Notes: generated from the sequence alone by a model not told the origin. A stretch of 64,000 nucleotides of DNA from Stenotrophomonas bentonitica (GCF_013185915.1 NZ_JAAZUH010000005.1:24200-88199), one strand, 5' to 3'. Shown: positions 1 through 9,366, numbered from the stretch's first letter. A program made the numbers and translations.

Positions 1-1163
1 CCGCAGGCCGTGGCGCCACCCCGCTTTCCACCACCTGCCGGGACCTCATCTTCGGTCCGACCGCACAGGCAGTGGAGAAGCTGCGCCTGTTACTGGCCGC
101 CGGCGCGAACCCGCGCCTGACCAAGGATTCCCCGATCTGCACCGCGATCGGCCTGCGCGAGATGCGTGGCGAGGTGTTCAACAGTGCGTTCGAGCCGGAC
201 GCGGATCCGGCTGAAATGGAGCTCATCTTCCAGGCCGTCGACGCACTGCTGCAGGCCGGCGCCAGCATTGAAGCCATGGACCACCGGCAGATGTATACGC
301 CGGTGCTGATGGCCGCGTACATGGGAAGTGCGCCCCTCCTGCGCTTCCTTGCCGAGCGCGGCGCCAACGTGCAGGTGGTCAATCCGGCCGGCTCCAACGC
401 CCTGATGTACACAGCCGGCGACGTGGACGGGCTCAAGGCCAGCCGTGGCGGCTTTTCCACCACCTGGCACCGCCTGGGCGATCCCGTGGCTGCCACCCGT
501 CTGCTCCTCGAATGGGGCGTGGATCCCTCAGCTGCCAACGAGCGCGGCCGCACGCCACTGGCACTGGCCTTGAACGCAGGCAACGAAGACGTGGCGATGG
601 TCCTGGCTGAAGCGATCTCCGCTCAGGGCAAACTCCTGAAAGCCGACGTCCGCCGCTTCAAGGGAACGGCGTTCGAGGGACAGGCAGCCGCATTGGAAAC
701 GACCGGACGCACCAGCAAGCCACCCAGGAAGCAGCCCAAGCCCGAAGGCGCCGCCCAGGCCGCTTCGTGGGCCCGCGCCCTCCAGGAGTTGAATCATCCG
801 GAAGCGTGGAAGCGACCGGCCTGGTTCTGTGAGTTCAACAAGGCTCTGTTCGAGCACCTGGCCAGCGATCCCCATCCCGCCATTCCCTCGCAGCGGCTGT
901 ATGCCGATTACACCGACACGATGCGCACCCTGCGGTTGTCCAGGACCAAGGACTGGATCAGCCGCAGCGGCGTGGTGACGGTGCAGCCGGATGTGTTGAA
1001 CTGGAACACGTTGCGGATCAGTTACTCGCAACTGGACGGCGACGACCTGGCCTGCCGCGAGGAGATCTTCATGCCGATCTCGCCGGAGCAGCAGCCGAGC
1101 GTGGAGGCGGTGGCGGACGTGGTGGGGCAGATGAGTGCGCGTTACTTCAAATTGCCGGGCTGA
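1..1163 (+). CDS. Ankyrin-repeat protein, 5' end outside the window
   Basis: The reading frame is open from the window edge (first full codon at base 3), so the true start lies upstream. A GTG at 72 is in frame but ankyrin-like sequence precedes it. Helix-turn-helix ankyrin units are visible: LRLLLAAGANP, then LLRFLAERGANVQVVN, then TRLLLEWGVDPSAANERGRTPLALAL. These fill roughly the first 200 visible residues. After a Lys/Pro linker comes a non-repeat C-terminal domain of about 140 residues, rich in Trp and Arg, that I do not recognise. Ankyrin repeats mediate protein-protein contacts, so a partner-binding role is inferred. No signal peptide can be judged because the N-terminus is missing. 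The next gene begins 121 bases downstream. Confidence 0.75.
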   Translation, partial: AGRGATPLSTTCRDLIFGPTAQAVEKLRLLLAAGANPRLTKDSPICTAIGLREMRGEVFNSAFEPDADPAEMELIFQAVDALLQAGASIEAMDHRQMYTPVLMAAYMGSAPLLRFLAERGANVQVVNPAGSNALMYTAGDVDGLKASRGGFSTTWHRLGDPVAATRLLLEWGVDPSAANERGRTPLALALNAGNEDVAMVLAEAISAQGKLLKADVRRFKGTAFEGQAAALETTGRTSKPPRKQPKPEGAAQAASWARALQELNHPEAWKRPAWFCEFNKALFEHLASDPHPAIPSQRLYADYTDTMRTLRLSRTKDWISRSGVVTVQPDVLNWNTLRISYSQLDGDDLACREEIFMPISPEQQPSVEAVADVVGQMSARYFKLPG

Positions 1164-1284
1164 CGAGCCGCTTTGGCTGGACCTTGGCAGGTCGTTCGAT
1201 GATGTGCTGAAGCGGATCACCGAAAACGGAACGGCCCCTTGCAGCAGTACTGGACTTTCAACCTGACCCCGAGACGGTGGACGC

Positions 1285-1635
1285 ATGGACAATGAGCTCT
1301 GGACGTTTCATGTGGCTACCGGTTATCCGGTGATGGCGGCAAAGAAGCTGCTGGCCGAGATGGCCCCCCTTCTTCGGGAACGCATCATGCTGGCGATCGC
1401 GCAGCGCCCGCCCGGCGAGCGAATCCTGAAAGATCCACTGGAGCTGGATCCACAGTTCAGCGAGACAATCCGAGGGGCGCGATCAGAGGCGGAAAATATT
1501 GCCGCTTGCAGCGGTATCAGTGGCCGAGGTAGCAGCCACTTCATAGCGGCTACGCAGTCGAAAATTCTTCTGGAACGCCACGGAATCGTCTGGTTCCCGC
1601 ACTACCAGATGAACCCGTGGGTGATCTTCGACTGA
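1285..1635 (+). CDS. Hypothetical protein, 116 aa
   Basis: An ATG-started frame follows the ankyrin gene in the same direction. The protein has no signal peptide and no membrane segment. An amphipathic helix-rich N-terminal half is followed by a Gly/Ser stretch and a C-terminus with several aromatics (IVWFPHYQMNPWVIFD). I do not recognise the family. The start is uncertain because no clear ribosome-binding site precedes it. It could be a small accessory gene tied to the ankyrin protein or a diverged remnant. Confidence comes from the open frame, the orientation and the lack of a better frame on either strand. Confidence 0.45.
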   Translation: MDNELWTFHVATGYPVMAAKKLLAEMAPLLRERIMLAIAQRPPGERILKDPLELDPQFSETIRGARSEAENIAACSGISGRGSSHFIAATQSKILLERHGIVWFPHYQMNPWVIFD

Positions 1636-1717
1636 CCGACCAGACTGCGATTTCCTCACCCGCTGGAGCGGCGATTTCCCATGGCTGCTTGCCTGTCGGC
1701 GAAAGAATACTGCCGGC

Positions 1718-2410
1718 ATGGCAATCAAAGACTGGCCCGAGGACGACCGACCTCGCGAGAAGCTGCTGACGCGCGGTCCGCGCGCACTATCTGAGTCCGA
1801 ACTGCTCGCGCTGTTCATCGGCAGCGGCAGTGGCGGGATGGATGCGGTGCAGAGTGCCCGGCGACTGCTGGACGAACATGGCCCGTTGCGCCGACTGCTC
1901 GATCTGGATGCGGCCACGTTGATGAAGCTGCCCACCATGGGGCCGGCCCGCGCCTGCAAACTGGTCGCCGCACTGGAGCTGGCCAGTCGCCATGTCCTGT
2001 CCGACCTTGAACGGGGCGACAGCTTCTGCGACCCAGACTCAGCCGCGCGGTTCTTCAAGTTGCGGCTGCGCCCGCGCCCGCAGGAAGTGTTCGCCGCGCT
2101 GTTCCTGGATACCCGGAACCGGACTCTGGCCTACGAAGAACTTTTCACCGGCACCGTGGACGAGGCGGCGGTCTACCCGCGCGAGGTGGTTCGCCGGGCC
2201 CTGCTGCACAACGCGGCGGCGGTGATCGTCAGCCACAACCACCCGTCCGGGCGGGCTGAACCTTCGGCGGCCGACCGTCAGATCACCCACCAGCTCCACC
2301 AAGCCCTGGCGCTGGTGGGCATGCGGCTGGTGGACCACATCGTGGTGGGGGATGGCCCGGCGGTTTCCATGGCCCAGCGGGGGTGGCTGCGGGCCGGCCC
2401 CGCCCCCTGA
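1718..2410 (+). CDS. radC: RadC-family JAB/MPN domain protein
   Basis: The product is 230 aa, the usual length for RadC. Residues 1-75 form the N-terminal UPF0758 helical region with a helix-hairpin-helix-like GxGxA turn (TMGPARA). Residues 105-228 are the JAB/MPN metalloprotease-like fold. The metal-binding signature is intact: His173-Asn-His175-Pro-Ser-Gly and Asp186, with a Glu near 123. The historic link to DNA repair is weak; the family is conserved, and its true substrate is not established. It sits just before argS on the same strand, with a 152-base gap. The ATG at 1718 fits the family N-terminus (AIKDWPEDDRPREKLL). Confidence 0.95.
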   Translation: MAIKDWPEDDRPREKLLTRGPRALSESELLALFIGSGSGGMDAVQSARRLLDEHGPLRRLLDLDAATLMKLPTMGPARACKLVAALELASRHVLSDLERGDSFCDPDSAARFFKLRLRPRPQEVFAALFLDTRNRTLAYEELFTGTVDEAAVYPREVVRRALLHNAAAVIVSHNHPSGRAEPSAADRQITHQLHQALALVGMRLVDHIVVGDGPAVSMAQRGWLRAGPAP

Positions 2411-2562
2411 GCTGAACGGCCTGCTCAGCCCCCGGCCCCAATAGCGCCCACAAACCCGCCCCCCGGGCCTCCCTGCCACCCGCTCTGCCCCGGTTCAATG
2501 GATCGGGGCGGCTTCTGGGCTAAAATTACCGATTCCGCCGCTCCAGTCCCAAAGCAGGCCTT

Positions 2563-4251
2563 GTGAAAAATCTCCTCCGCGCCCTGATCAGCCAGGGCAT
2601 TGAAGCCTTGCGCGCCAACGGCACCTTGCCGGCCGATACCCTGACCCCGGAATTCGTGGTGGAACGCCCGAAGACCCGCGAACACGGTGATTTCGCCACC
2701 AATGCCGCGATGCTGCTGGCCAAGCCGGCGCGCAGCAATCCGCGCGCCCTGGCTCAGGCGCTGCTCGATGCACTGCCCAAGAGCGATGACGTGCTGCGCG
2801 TGGAAATCGCCGGCCCGGGCTTCATCAACTTCCACTTGGCCCCCAGCGCATACCAGCGTGAAGCGGCCAGCGTGCTGAAGGAAGGCGCCGAATACGGCCA
2901 CAACCTGAGCGGCAACGGCCGCACCGTGGGCGTGGAATACGTTTCGGCCAACCCGACCGGTCCGCTGCATGTCGGCCATGGCCGCGCGGCGGCGATCGGC
3001 GACAGCCTGGCGCGCCTGCTGGAAGTAAACGGCTGGAACGCCAAGCGCGAGTTCTACTACAACGACGCCGGCGTGCAGATCGAGAACCTGGCCCTTTCCA
3101 CCCAGGCGCGCGCGAAGGGCATCAAGCCCGACGACGCCGGCTGGCCGGAAGGCGGCTACCGCGGCGACTACATCGAAGACGTGGCCAAGGCCTACCTGGC
3201 CGGCGCCACCGTGGAGCTGGAAGGCCATTCGGTGGTGGGCGAGCGCGACCCGGACAACCTGGATGCGATCCGCCGCTTCGCCGTGGCCTACCTGCGCAAC
3301 GAGCAGAACCAGGACCTGGCCGCGTTCGGGGTGGATTTCGACATCTACTTCCTGGAAAGCTCGCTGTACAAGGACGGCAAGGTCGAAGAGACCGTGGCGC
3401 AGCTCAATGCGGCCGGCCATACCTATGAAGAAGGCGGCGCGCTGTGGCTGCGTTCGACCGACTTCGGTGACGACAAGGACCGCGTGATGCGCAAGTCCGA
3501 CGGCACCTACACCTACTTCCTGCCGGACGTGGCCTACCACCTGAGCAAGTGGCAGCGCGGCTACGAGCGCGCGATCACCGAGCTGGGCGCGGATCACCAC
3601 GGTTCGCTGGCACGCGTGCGCGCCGGTCTGCAGGCGCTGGACGTGGGCATTCCCAAGGGCTGGCCGGAATACGTGCTGCACCAGATGGTGACGGTGATGC
3701 GCGGCGGCGAGGAAGTGAAGCTTTCCAAGCGTGCCGGCAGCTACCTGACCCTGCGCGACCTGATCGACGAAGCCGGCCGCGACGCGACCCGCTGGTTCCT
3801 GATCGCACGCAAGCCCGATTCGCAGCTGACCTTCGATATCGACCTGGCCCGCCAGCAGAGCAACGACAACCCGGTGTTCTACGTACAGTACGCGCACGCC
3901 CGGGTGTGCAGCCTGCTGCGCCAGGCGCAGGAAAAGAAGCTGTCGTACACCCCGGCCGAAGGCATGACCGGGGTGGCGTCGCTGACCGACGAACCGTCGC
4001 TGTGGCTGATGGTGGAAATGTCGCGCTTCCCGGAAGTGGTGGAAGCGGCTGGTGTGGCGCTGGAACCGCACCTGGTGGCGCAGTACCTGCGTGAATTGGC
4101 GCATGCCTTCCACACGTGGTATCACGGCACCCAGGTGCTGGTGGCTGACGACGCCGAACGCAATGCCAAGCTCACGCTGGCCTGCGCGGCGCGCCAGGTG
4201 CTGGCCAATGGCCTGAACATCCTGGGCGTTTCCGCCCCGGAAAAAATGTAA
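2563..4251 (+). CDS. argS: Arginyl-tRNA synthetase
   Basis: This class I aminoacyl-tRNA synthetase joins arginine to tRNA-Arg in the cytosol using ATP. The 562 aa product has the Arg-specific N-terminal tRNA-binding domain (about residues 1-110). The catalytic core carries the HIGH-type signature [10 protein letters not shown] at 131-140. A KMSKS-like loop appears as VKLSKRAG, and the C-terminal DALR anticodon-binding domain ends the protein. The start is a GTG at 2563, giving the expected [10 protein letters not shown]-terminus. A SPOR-domain gene follows after 18 bases and is probably co-transcribed. Nothing essential is missing. Confidence 0.98.
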   Translation: MKNLLRALISQGIEALRANGTLPADTLTPEFVVERPKTREHGDFATNAAMLLAKPARSNPRALAQALLDALPKSDDVLRVEIAGPGFINFHLAPSAYQREAASVLKEGAEYGHNLSGNGRTVGVEYVSANPTGPLHVGHGRAAAIGDSLARLLEVNGWNAKREFYYNDAGVQIENLALSTQARAKGIKPDDAGWPEGGYRGDYIEDVAKAYLAGATVELEGHSVVGERDPDNLDAIRRFAVAYLRNEQNQDLAAFGVDFDIYFLESSLYKDGKVEETVAQLNAAGHTYEEGGALWLRSTDFGDDKDRVMRKSDGTYTYFLPDVAYHLSKWQRGYERAITELGADHHGSLARVRAGLQALDVGIPKGWPEYVLHQMVTVMRGGEEVKLSKRAGSYLTLRDLIDEAGRDATRWFLIARKPDSQLTFDIDLARQQSNDNPVFYVQYAHARVCSLLRQAQEKKLSYTPAEGMTGVASLTDEPSLWLMVEMSRFPEVVEAAGVALEPHLVAQYLRELAHAFHTWYHGTQVLVADDAERNAKLTLACAARQVLANGLNILGVSAPEKM

Positions 4252-4269
4252 GCAGTGGAGAAGCAGTAA

Positions 4270-5133
4270 ATGGCAGCACGACGCGGCAAGAGCCAGGCGC
4301 GACGCAACACCAGCCAAGGCACGCCCGGATGGGTATGGCTGGTGGCCGGTGTGGCGATTGCGGCCGTGGTGTTCCTGGCGGCACCGAACCTGTTCAAGAA
4401 CGATGGCGACGGCTTCCTGCGGGTAGGCCCGCAGCCGGACCCGAACGCGCAGCCGGCCCCGGTCAGCGACGCCGACACCGACGTGGGCGCCGAGCTGCCC
4501 AAGCCCGGTGCGGCCAAGCCTGCCGAACCGGCCAAGCCGGCGGCGACGCAGTACGACTTCTACACCCTGCTGCCCGGCAAGGAAGTGGAAATGTCCGACG
4601 CGGAACTGGCCGCCAGTGCGCGCGCGGAAGAGCAGCGCAAGGCCAAGGCGGAAGCGCAGCGCGCACAGGCTGCCCTGGAAGGCCGCCCGGTACCGGCCGC
4701 CGCAGCGGCACCGACGACTACGGCCGCAACCGCAGCCACGACCACCGCAGCACCGGCCCCGTTGCCGGCGCCGGTCGCCGAGCGCCCGGCTGCTGCAGCG
4801 GCGCCGAAGCCGGTTGCAGAGACCACCGCTCCCAAGCCGGAAGCGACGACCACGGCTGCAGCCACGCCGGCCGCAGTCGCTGCCCAACCGGCAGCCAGCA
4901 ATGTGCGTTATATCCTGCAGGCCGGTGCCTTTGGCGCGTCGGGTGATGCCGAAGCCACCAAGGCCAAGCTGGCGATGATCGGCCTGGCTGCACGGGTGGA
5001 ATCGGCACAGATCAACGGCAAGACGGTCTACCGCGTGCGCATGGGGCCGTACGGAAGTGCCGGCGAACTGGCCGAAGCCAAGCAGAAGCTGGATGGCACT
5101 GGTTTGCAGGCGATGGCGATCAAGGCGCAGTAA
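4270..5133 (+). CDS. SPOR-domain inner-membrane protein
   Basis: The 287 aa protein has a basic cytoplasmic N-terminus and one membrane segment at about residues 19-38. A long Ala/Pro/Thr-rich periplasmic linker follows, and a C-terminal SPOR domain covers about residues 210-287 (beginning VRYILQAGAFG, ending with a YRVRMGPYGS motif). SPOR domains bind denuded glycan strands of septal peptidoglycan, so a role at the division site (FtsN or DedD-like) is likely. It starts 18 bases after argS and ends at a strong terminator, so the two look like one transcription unit. Which FtsN-like paralogue this is cannot be decided here; a second SPOR protein lies at 45832-46692. Confidence 0.88.
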   Translation: MAARRGKSQARRNTSQGTPGWVWLVAGVAIAAVVFLAAPNLFKNDGDGFLRVGPQPDPNAQPAPVSDADTDVGAELPKPGAAKPAEPAKPAATQYDFYTLLPGKEVEMSDAELAASARAEEQRKAKAEAQRAQAALEGRPVPAAAAAPTTTAATAATTTAAPAPLPAPVAERPAAAAAPKPVAETTAPKPEATTTAAATPAAVAAQPAASNVRYILQAGAFGASGDAEATKAKLAMIGLAARVESAQINGKTVYRVRMGPYGSAGELAEAKQKLDGTGLQAMAIKAQ

Positions 5134-5194
5134 CGGTAGAATCGCTCCATTGGCCTCCGAGCCCGTAGCTTCACCTATCTGGCCTTGAGCCATG

Positions 5195-5225
5195 AAAAAG
5201 CCCCGCATCGCGGGGCTTTTTCTTT
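5195..5225 (+). terminator. Rho-independent terminator after argS-SPOR unit
   Basis: A 12-bp stem (5195-5206 with 5210-5221) with a 3-base loop; the GC core ccccgc is flanked by five A on the left and a T run on the right. It lies about 60 bases after the SPOR stop codon and ends that unit. Confidence 0.92.
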
Positions 5226-5255
5226 TGACGCTATGCTGGCGCTCCCGGGAAATGG

Positions 5256-5621
5256 ATGGCGCACATGGGCAGTTCAAACGGCAACGACCGCCGCATCGAC
5301 AACATCGAATTCAACGTGGGCGACATTGCCCGCAGCAAGGCGTTCTACGGCACGGTGTTTGGCTGGACCTTCACCGACTACGGCCCCGGCTATACCGAGT
5401 TCAACGACGGACGGTTGCGCGGTGGATTCACCACCGATGGGCCGGTACGCAGCGGCGGACCACTGGTCATCCTGTATGCGGATGACCTCGAGGCGACCGA
5501 GGCACGGGTGGAAGGCGCCGGCGCGAAGATTTCCACGCCGGCGTTCGACTTCCCGGGCGGGCGGCGGTTCCATTTCATCGACCCGGATGGGTATGAATTG
5601 GCGGTGTGGACCGCGGCTTAG
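5256..5621 (+). CDS. VOC (glyoxalase/bleomycin-resistance) family protein
   Basis: The product is 121 aa with one vicinal-oxygen-chelate fold: two beta-alpha-beta-beta-beta units, from IDNIEFNVGDIARSKAFYGTVFGW to the closing FIDPDGYELAVW. Members bind a divalent metal and act on small molecules or bind drugs. The substrate cannot be told from sequence. The closing DPDGYELAVW strand is typical. A second ATG at 5265 (MGSSNG) is an equally good start. The stop codon shares two bases with the stop of the convergent SDR gene. Confidence 0.88.
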   Translation: MAHMGSSNGNDRRIDNIEFNVGDIARSKAFYGTVFGWTFTDYGPGYTEFNDGRLRGGFTTDGPVRSGGPLVILYADDLEATEARVEGAGAKISTPAFDFPGGRRFHFIDPDGYELAVWTAA

Positions 5622-6367
5622 TCGCGCGCCACCTGGAAGCCGGCGAAGGACTGACTGACCGGCATCACTTCGAGACGGTTGATGTTGAGGTGGGCCGGCA
5701 GGTTGGCGACCCACAGGATCTGCTCGGCGATGTCGTCGGCGGTCATCGGGTTCGCACCGGTGTAGAGCGTGTCCGAGGCGGCCTGGTTGCCGTGGGTGCG
5801 GACCAGGGTGAATTCGGTTTCGGCCATGCCCGGTTCGATGGTGGTCACGCGCACGCCGGTGCCGTGCAGGTCCGAGCGCAGGCCCAGCGAGAACTGGCTG
5901 ACGAACGCCTTGGTGCCGCCGTAGGCGTTGCCGCCCGGGTACGGGTACACGCCGGCCACCGAGCTGATGTTGATGATCGCGCCCTTGCGCGCCACCAGCT
6001 GCGGCAGCAGGCGGTGGGTCAGCGTGACCAGCGCGGTCACGTTGGTGTCGATCATGGTGCGCCAGTCTTCCAGCGACGCGCTCTGGGCCGGGGCGGTGCC
6101 CTGAGCCAGGCCGGCGTTGTTGACCAGGAGGTCGATATCGGCAAAACCGGCCGGCAGCGCGGCCAGCGCAGCTTCCATCGCGGCGGTGTCGCGGACGTCG
6201 AACACGGCGGCGTGCACACGCTCGGGGCCGTAGGCGTCGACCAGCGGCTGCAGCCGTTCGGCGCGGCGCCCGGTGGCGATGACCCGCCAGCCGGCCTGGG
6301 CGAAACGATGGACGGCGGCGGCGCCAAAGCCGGACGTGGCGCCAGTGATCAGAGCGGTACGGGTCAT
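5618..6367 (-). CDS. SDR-family NAD(P)-dependent oxidoreductase (YdfG-like)
   Basis: A 249 aa short-chain dehydrogenase/reductase. The cofactor-binding motif TGATSGFG is at residues 8-15, NNAG follows in the middle, and the catalytic Ser and YxxxK appear in ISSVAGVYPYPGGNAYGGTK. Overall spacing resembles YdfG/serine 3-dehydrogenase enzymes, which reduce 3-hydroxy acids and malonic semialdehyde. The exact substrate is inferred only by similarity. The ATG at 6367 has a GGAG 8 bases upstream, so I prefer it over an upstream in-frame start. It converges on the VOC gene with overlapping stop codons. Confidence 0.92.
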   Translation of the reverse strand: MTRTALITGATSGFGAAAVHRFAQAGWRVIATGRRAERLQPLVDAYGPERVHAAVFDVRDTAAMEAALAALPAGFADIDLLVNNAGLAQGTAPAQSASLEDWRTMIDTNVTALVTLTHRLLPQLVARKGAIINISSVAGVYPYPGGNAYGGTKAFVSQFSLGLRSDLHGTGVRVTTIEPGMAETEFTLVRTHGNQAASDTLYTGANPMTADDIAEQILWVANLPAHLNINRLEVMPVSQSFAGFQVARD

Positions 6368-6437
6368 CGCGGGTCTCCGTGGAATTCCCGACCATTTTCG
6401 CACCCTGCGCGCCGCTGTGTTGGCGCCCGCTGGCGGA

Positions 6438-6941
6438 TCAGCGGATCCGGAACACGCGGGCCTTGGGCAGGTCTTCGTCCACCTGCAGGAACCAGCGCCC
6501 GGCGATGCCCGGCACCACCACGATGGCCGGGTTGGCGCGGCTGGCCTTGAGCTTCAGCTCGCCCTTGAGCACCTGCCACTGCTGGCCGTTGTCCAGGGTG
6601 AACACGGTTCCCGGCTGCCAGCCGTCGACCTGGCCGGTGACGTTGGCATGGATGGGGCCGTCGTCCAGGCCGGGGAACATCGGGGCCGGGGTGGGCGCGC
6701 CGGGCAGCGGCGCCGGAGCAGCGGCCGGGGCCATCGGGGCGGCCGCCACCGGCGCCGGTGCACGGGCCTCGGCCTCGCGCAGCAGGCGGTTGAGGGTCTG
6801 CAGCTGGGCCGGTGTGAGGCCCACGTCGGCCAGCTGCTGCGGGTCCACGCGCTGCTCGATCGCCACATACGGGGCCTGCGCCGAGGCCGTCGCGGCCAGC
6901 CAGACCATGCCCACACCCGCCAGAACCTGCCACCTGCGCAT
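6438..6941 (-). CDS. Secreted hypothetical protein, Ala/Pro-rich
   Basis: The product is 167 aa. An N-terminal signal peptide (MRRWQVLAGVGMVWLAATASA) is followed by a helix containing QQLADVGLTPAQLQTLNRLL, an Ala/Pro-rich linker, and a compact C-terminal domain of about 70 residues that may form beta strands (VDGWQPGTVFTLDNGQQWQVL). The frame stays open much further upstream, but GGAG lies 6 bases before the ATG at 6941 and gives a clean signal peptide, so that start is chosen. An ATG at 6995 is the alternative. Function is unknown; a periplasmic or outer-membrane-associated role is inferred. Confidence 0.72.
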   Translation of the reverse strand: MRRWQVLAGVGMVWLAATASAQAPYVAIEQRVDPQQLADVGLTPAQLQTLNRLLREAEARAPAPVAAAPMAPAAAPAPLPGAPTPAPMFPGLDDGPIHANVTGQVDGWQPGTVFTLDNGQQWQVLKGELKLKASRANPAIVVVPGIAGRWFLQVDEDLPKARVFRIR

Positions 6942-7100
6942 TGCCCGCTCCACTGCCTGTAAGTGCCTGAGGAGCGCACTGTGCTTCACTTTCATGGCAC
7001 TCAGATGACAGGCCAGACACCGCTTTCCGGGCCGGGTGCCCGGCTGGGGGTAAAATGGCCGCCAGCCACGCAGCCGCGATGGCGGTATTGGACGTCCCCC

Positions 7101-7571
7101 ATGATCAACAACGATGTACTGCGCAGCATCCGTTACATGCTCGATCTCAGCGACGGCAAGATTGCCGAGATCTGTGCCCTCGCCGACCCGGCCTTCGTGG
7201 TCGACAAGGCCGACGTGCCCGGCTGGCTGCGCAAGGAAGACGAAGAAGGCTTCGTAGCCTGCGACGACCGCACCCTGGCGCATTTCCTTGACGGCCTGAT
7301 CGTGCTCAATCGCGGCCGCGATGAAAGCCAGCCGCTGCGCCCGGTGGAAAAGCGCATCACCAACAACCTGGTGCTGAAGAAGTTGCGCGTGGCCTTCGAG
7401 CTGAAGGACGTGGACATGCACGCGATTTTCGAGAGCGCCGGTTTCCCGGTGTCCAAGCCGGAGTTGTCGGCGCTGTTCCGGCAGCCGGACCACAAGAACT
7501 TCCGAGCCTGTGGCGACCAGCTGCTGCGCAATTTCCTCAAGGGTCTGACCCTGCGCGTTCGCGGCAGTTGA
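7101..7571 (+). CDS. DUF1456 family protein (YehS-like)
   Basis: The 156 aa product contains two repeats of the DUF1456 unit: MINNDVLRSIRYMLDLSD at the start and LVLKKLRVAFELKDVDM near residue 90. Each is followed by an RxxDHKNFRxCGDQLLRNFLKGL-type ending or its counterpart, with the DDR/GDQ-LxxFLxGL pattern. This matches E. coli YehS, a conserved protein with no known function. The ATG at 7101 matches the family start although the frame is open further upstream. It converges with the porin gene with a one-base gap. Confidence 0.9.
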   Translation: MINNDVLRSIRYMLDLSDGKIAEICALADPAFVVDKADVPGWLRKEDEEGFVACDDRTLAHFLDGLIVLNRGRDESQPLRPVEKRITNNLVLKKLRVAFELKDVDMHAIFESAGFPVSKPELSALFRQPDHKNFRACGDQLLRNFLKGLTLRVRGS

Positions 7572-7572
7572 T

Positions 7573-8277
7573 TCAGAACGCGGTCTGCACCGCGAACTCC
7601 ACGCGGGACCCGGCGTTGCTGCCGAACAGGCGCTTGGCGGCGCGGTCGGTGTCGTGGGCGGTGAGGCGAAGTTCCCACGGGCCGTGCACGGTCCAGATGG
7701 CGCTGAGCTGGCCATGCAGGTAGTCGTCTGCGTAGGCGCTGTCGAGCCAGTACTGGCCGACCGCGCCTTCCAGGCGCCATTGATCGTTCAAGGGCAGCCG
7801 CCCACCGAGCTGGGCGTAGGTGCCGGTACGACCACCGGCCAATGCATCGTCCGACACGCCCACGCTGACCCACACCCGCTCTTTCCAGGCCAGGGTGCTG
7901 TTGAGCTCGGTCCAGTCCAGGTCCACGTCGGTGGACGGATACAGGTAATGGGTGAGGTTCACGTCCAGCGCCCAGTCCGGCGCCAGCTGGCCACTCCACC
8001 CGGCCACGATGTCGAACTCGCTGCGCGCGCCGGCGTCCGGTTCGAACGACACCCCGGAGCCCCACACCGAGGCGTACCAGCCCGATTCGCCGGCCAGTTT
8101 GATGCCCGCCTGCACCGCCGGGTCTTCCAGGGTCTGCGAGCTGCCGCGCCAGACATAGTCCGAGGTCAGCGTGGCGTTGCCGCTCACGCCGGCCAGGGCC
8201 GACCCACTCAGGGCCAGGCCCACCACCAGCGTACCCATACGGCGCAGCGCGCGCCGTGTATCCAGCATTTCCACCAC
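7573..8277 (-). CDS. TorF-family putative porin
   Basis: The 234 aa product has a signal peptide (MGTLVVGLALSGSALA inside the N-terminus) and a mature beta-barrel-like protein beginning GNATLTSDYVWRGSSQT. The segment TSDYVWRGSSQ is typical of the proteobacterial TorF/Gcw_chp family (TIGR02001), and the protein ends in Phe as outer-membrane proteins often do. A channel or surface role is inferred. The GTG at 8277 has GGAG 8 bases upstream; an ATG at 8268 is also possible. Confidence 0.85.
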   Translation of the reverse strand: MVEMLDTRRALRRMGTLVVGLALSGSALAGVSGNATLTSDYVWRGSSQTLEDPAVQAGIKLAGESGWYASVWGSGVSFEPDAGARSEFDIVAGWSGQLAPDWALDVNLTHYLYPSTDVDLDWTELNSTLAWKERVWVSVGVSDDALAGGRTGTYAQLGGRLPLNDQWRLEGAVGQYWLDSAYADDYLHGQLSAIWTVHGPWELRLTAHDTDRAAKRLFGSNAGSRVEFAVQTAF

Positions 8278-8454
8278 GTGTGCAACTCCAGGAAACGGCC
8301 TCGCCGTTGAAGCGCACAGTGTGGTGAGCGGGGGCGTAAAGGCGCCATGCGGTGCAAGCGCGGGGCGCGCAAATTCGGCGTAAAAGCTGCCTACCAGGCC
8401 TTCAGCCGGGCCGCGCTATCATGGCCGCCCTGACTGACCTGCAGCGAGTATGGC

Positions 8455-8844
8455 GTGGACGCGATCCTGACCCCGGTATCGATTGGCGAGCTGATCGACA
8501 AGATCACCATCCTGGAAATCAAGGCCGAGCGCATCACCGATGCGGGCAAAGTGGCGAACGTGCGCACCGAACTCGATGGCCTGCTGCCGCTGTGGCAGGA
8601 ACAGGTCGGCGCGCAGCCGGGCCTGGCCGCGCTGAAGACGCAGCTGAAGGAAATCAACGAGCGCATGTGGGTGATCCAGGACCAGCTGCGTGACAAGGAA
8701 GCAGCGCAGGTGTTCGACGATCAGTTCATCCAGCTGGCGCGCGGGGTGTATGGCACCAATGGCGAGCGGGTGAAGGTGAAGAACGAGATCAACCGGATTG
8801 CGGGATCGCAGCTGGTTGAGGAAAAGCAGTACCAGGGCGAGTGA
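8455..8844 (+). CDS. DUF6165 family protein
   Basis: The 129 aa cytosolic protein is mostly helical and begins with a family-typical stretch (ILTPVSIGELIDKITILEIK). Charged heptad-like helices follow, including LKEINERMWVIQDQLRDKEA. The family is conserved in proteobacteria, often beside surface-polysaccharide genes, but has no proven function. The GTG at 8455 is chosen because it gives the conserved N-terminus; no good ATG exists in frame. A pair of facing REP elements follows the stop. Confidence 0.82.
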   Translation: MDAILTPVSIGELIDKITILEIKAERITDAGKVANVRTELDGLLPLWQEQVGAQPGLAALKTQLKEINERMWVIQDQLRDKEAAQVFDDQFIQLARGVYGTNGERVKVKNEINRIAGSQLVEEKQYQGE

Positions 8845-8860
8845 TGCAGGCCGGGGCGCC

Positions 8861-8929
8861 GTAGCCACGCAGGGCGTGGCTCTACCGGCGGTAGGCAACC
8901 TCGGGTAGAGCCACGCCCTGCGTGGCTGC
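8861..8929. repeat. Pair of inverted GTAG-headed REP elements
   Basis: Two copies of one 25-base REP face each other: 8861-8885 (reverse) and 8905-8929 (forward). Each has a GTAG head and a hairpin with GCCACGC / GCGTGGC arms. They match the GTAG (SMAG) REP class known from Stenotrophomonas maltophilia and form a dimeric unit between the DUF6165 gene and the NUDIX gene. The RNA could fold into a long stem and may stabilise or end transcripts. Confidence 0.88.
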
Positions 8930-8940
8930 TCCGGAATGCA

Positions 8941-9366
8941 TCAACCAGACGTCGAAAGCCGCGCCAGGCCCGCGGTAGCGGACCGCGTAAGCGGGGCCGG
9001 CAACGCATCCGGCTGGAACCAGTCCAGCGCGAGGATCGCCTCCGGCTCCAGGTGCAGGGCCTGTGCGTCGGCCGGTGCGCGCACCAGGTAGACCGGGGCG
9101 ACCCAGTGCTGGCCGAGTGTGGGCTCGAAATGGTCCACCACGCACAGCAGCCTTTCCACGCTGACCTGCAGGCCGGTCTCCTCCAGCACTTCGCGCACCA
9201 TCGCGTCTTCGACCTTTTCCATCCAGTCGACCTTGCCGCCGGGCAGGCCCCAGTGGCCCTGTTCGGGTTGACGCCCGCGCTGGACCAGCAGCACCGCACC
9301 GTCGGCGCGCTGGATGACGGCGCCGCAGCCGACGCGGGGTTGCTGCAACGGGATGGACTCAGACAT
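8941..9366 (-). CDS. NUDIX hydrolase
   Basis: The 141 aa product contains a complete NUDIX box: GGKVDWMEKVEDAMVREV followed by LEETGL, fitting GX5EX7REUXEEXGU. It would hydrolyse a nucleoside diphosphate linked to another group, using Mg2+. N-terminal VGCGAVIQRADGAVLLVQRGRQ suggests an ADP-ribose pyrophosphatase or MutT-type fold, but the substrate is not determined. The ATG at 9366 gives the MSESIPLQQPRVG start; in-frame upstream codons encode low-quality sequence. The neighbour on the same strand is the Ax21-family gene, separated from it by a terminator. Confidence 0.92.
   Translation of the reverse strand: MSESIPLQQPRVGCGAVIQRADGAVLLVQRGRQPEQGHWGLPGGKVDWMEKVEDAMVREVLEETGLQVSVERLLCVVDHFEPTLGQHWVAPVYLVRAPADAQALHLEPEAILALDWFQPDALPAPLTRSATAGLARLSTSG

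Noticed and set aside
2425..5277. 950-codon open frame on the minus strand across argS and the SPOR gene
   Set aside because: It lies opposite two certain genes, is full of His/Arg/Gly without domains, and is a high-GC shadow.
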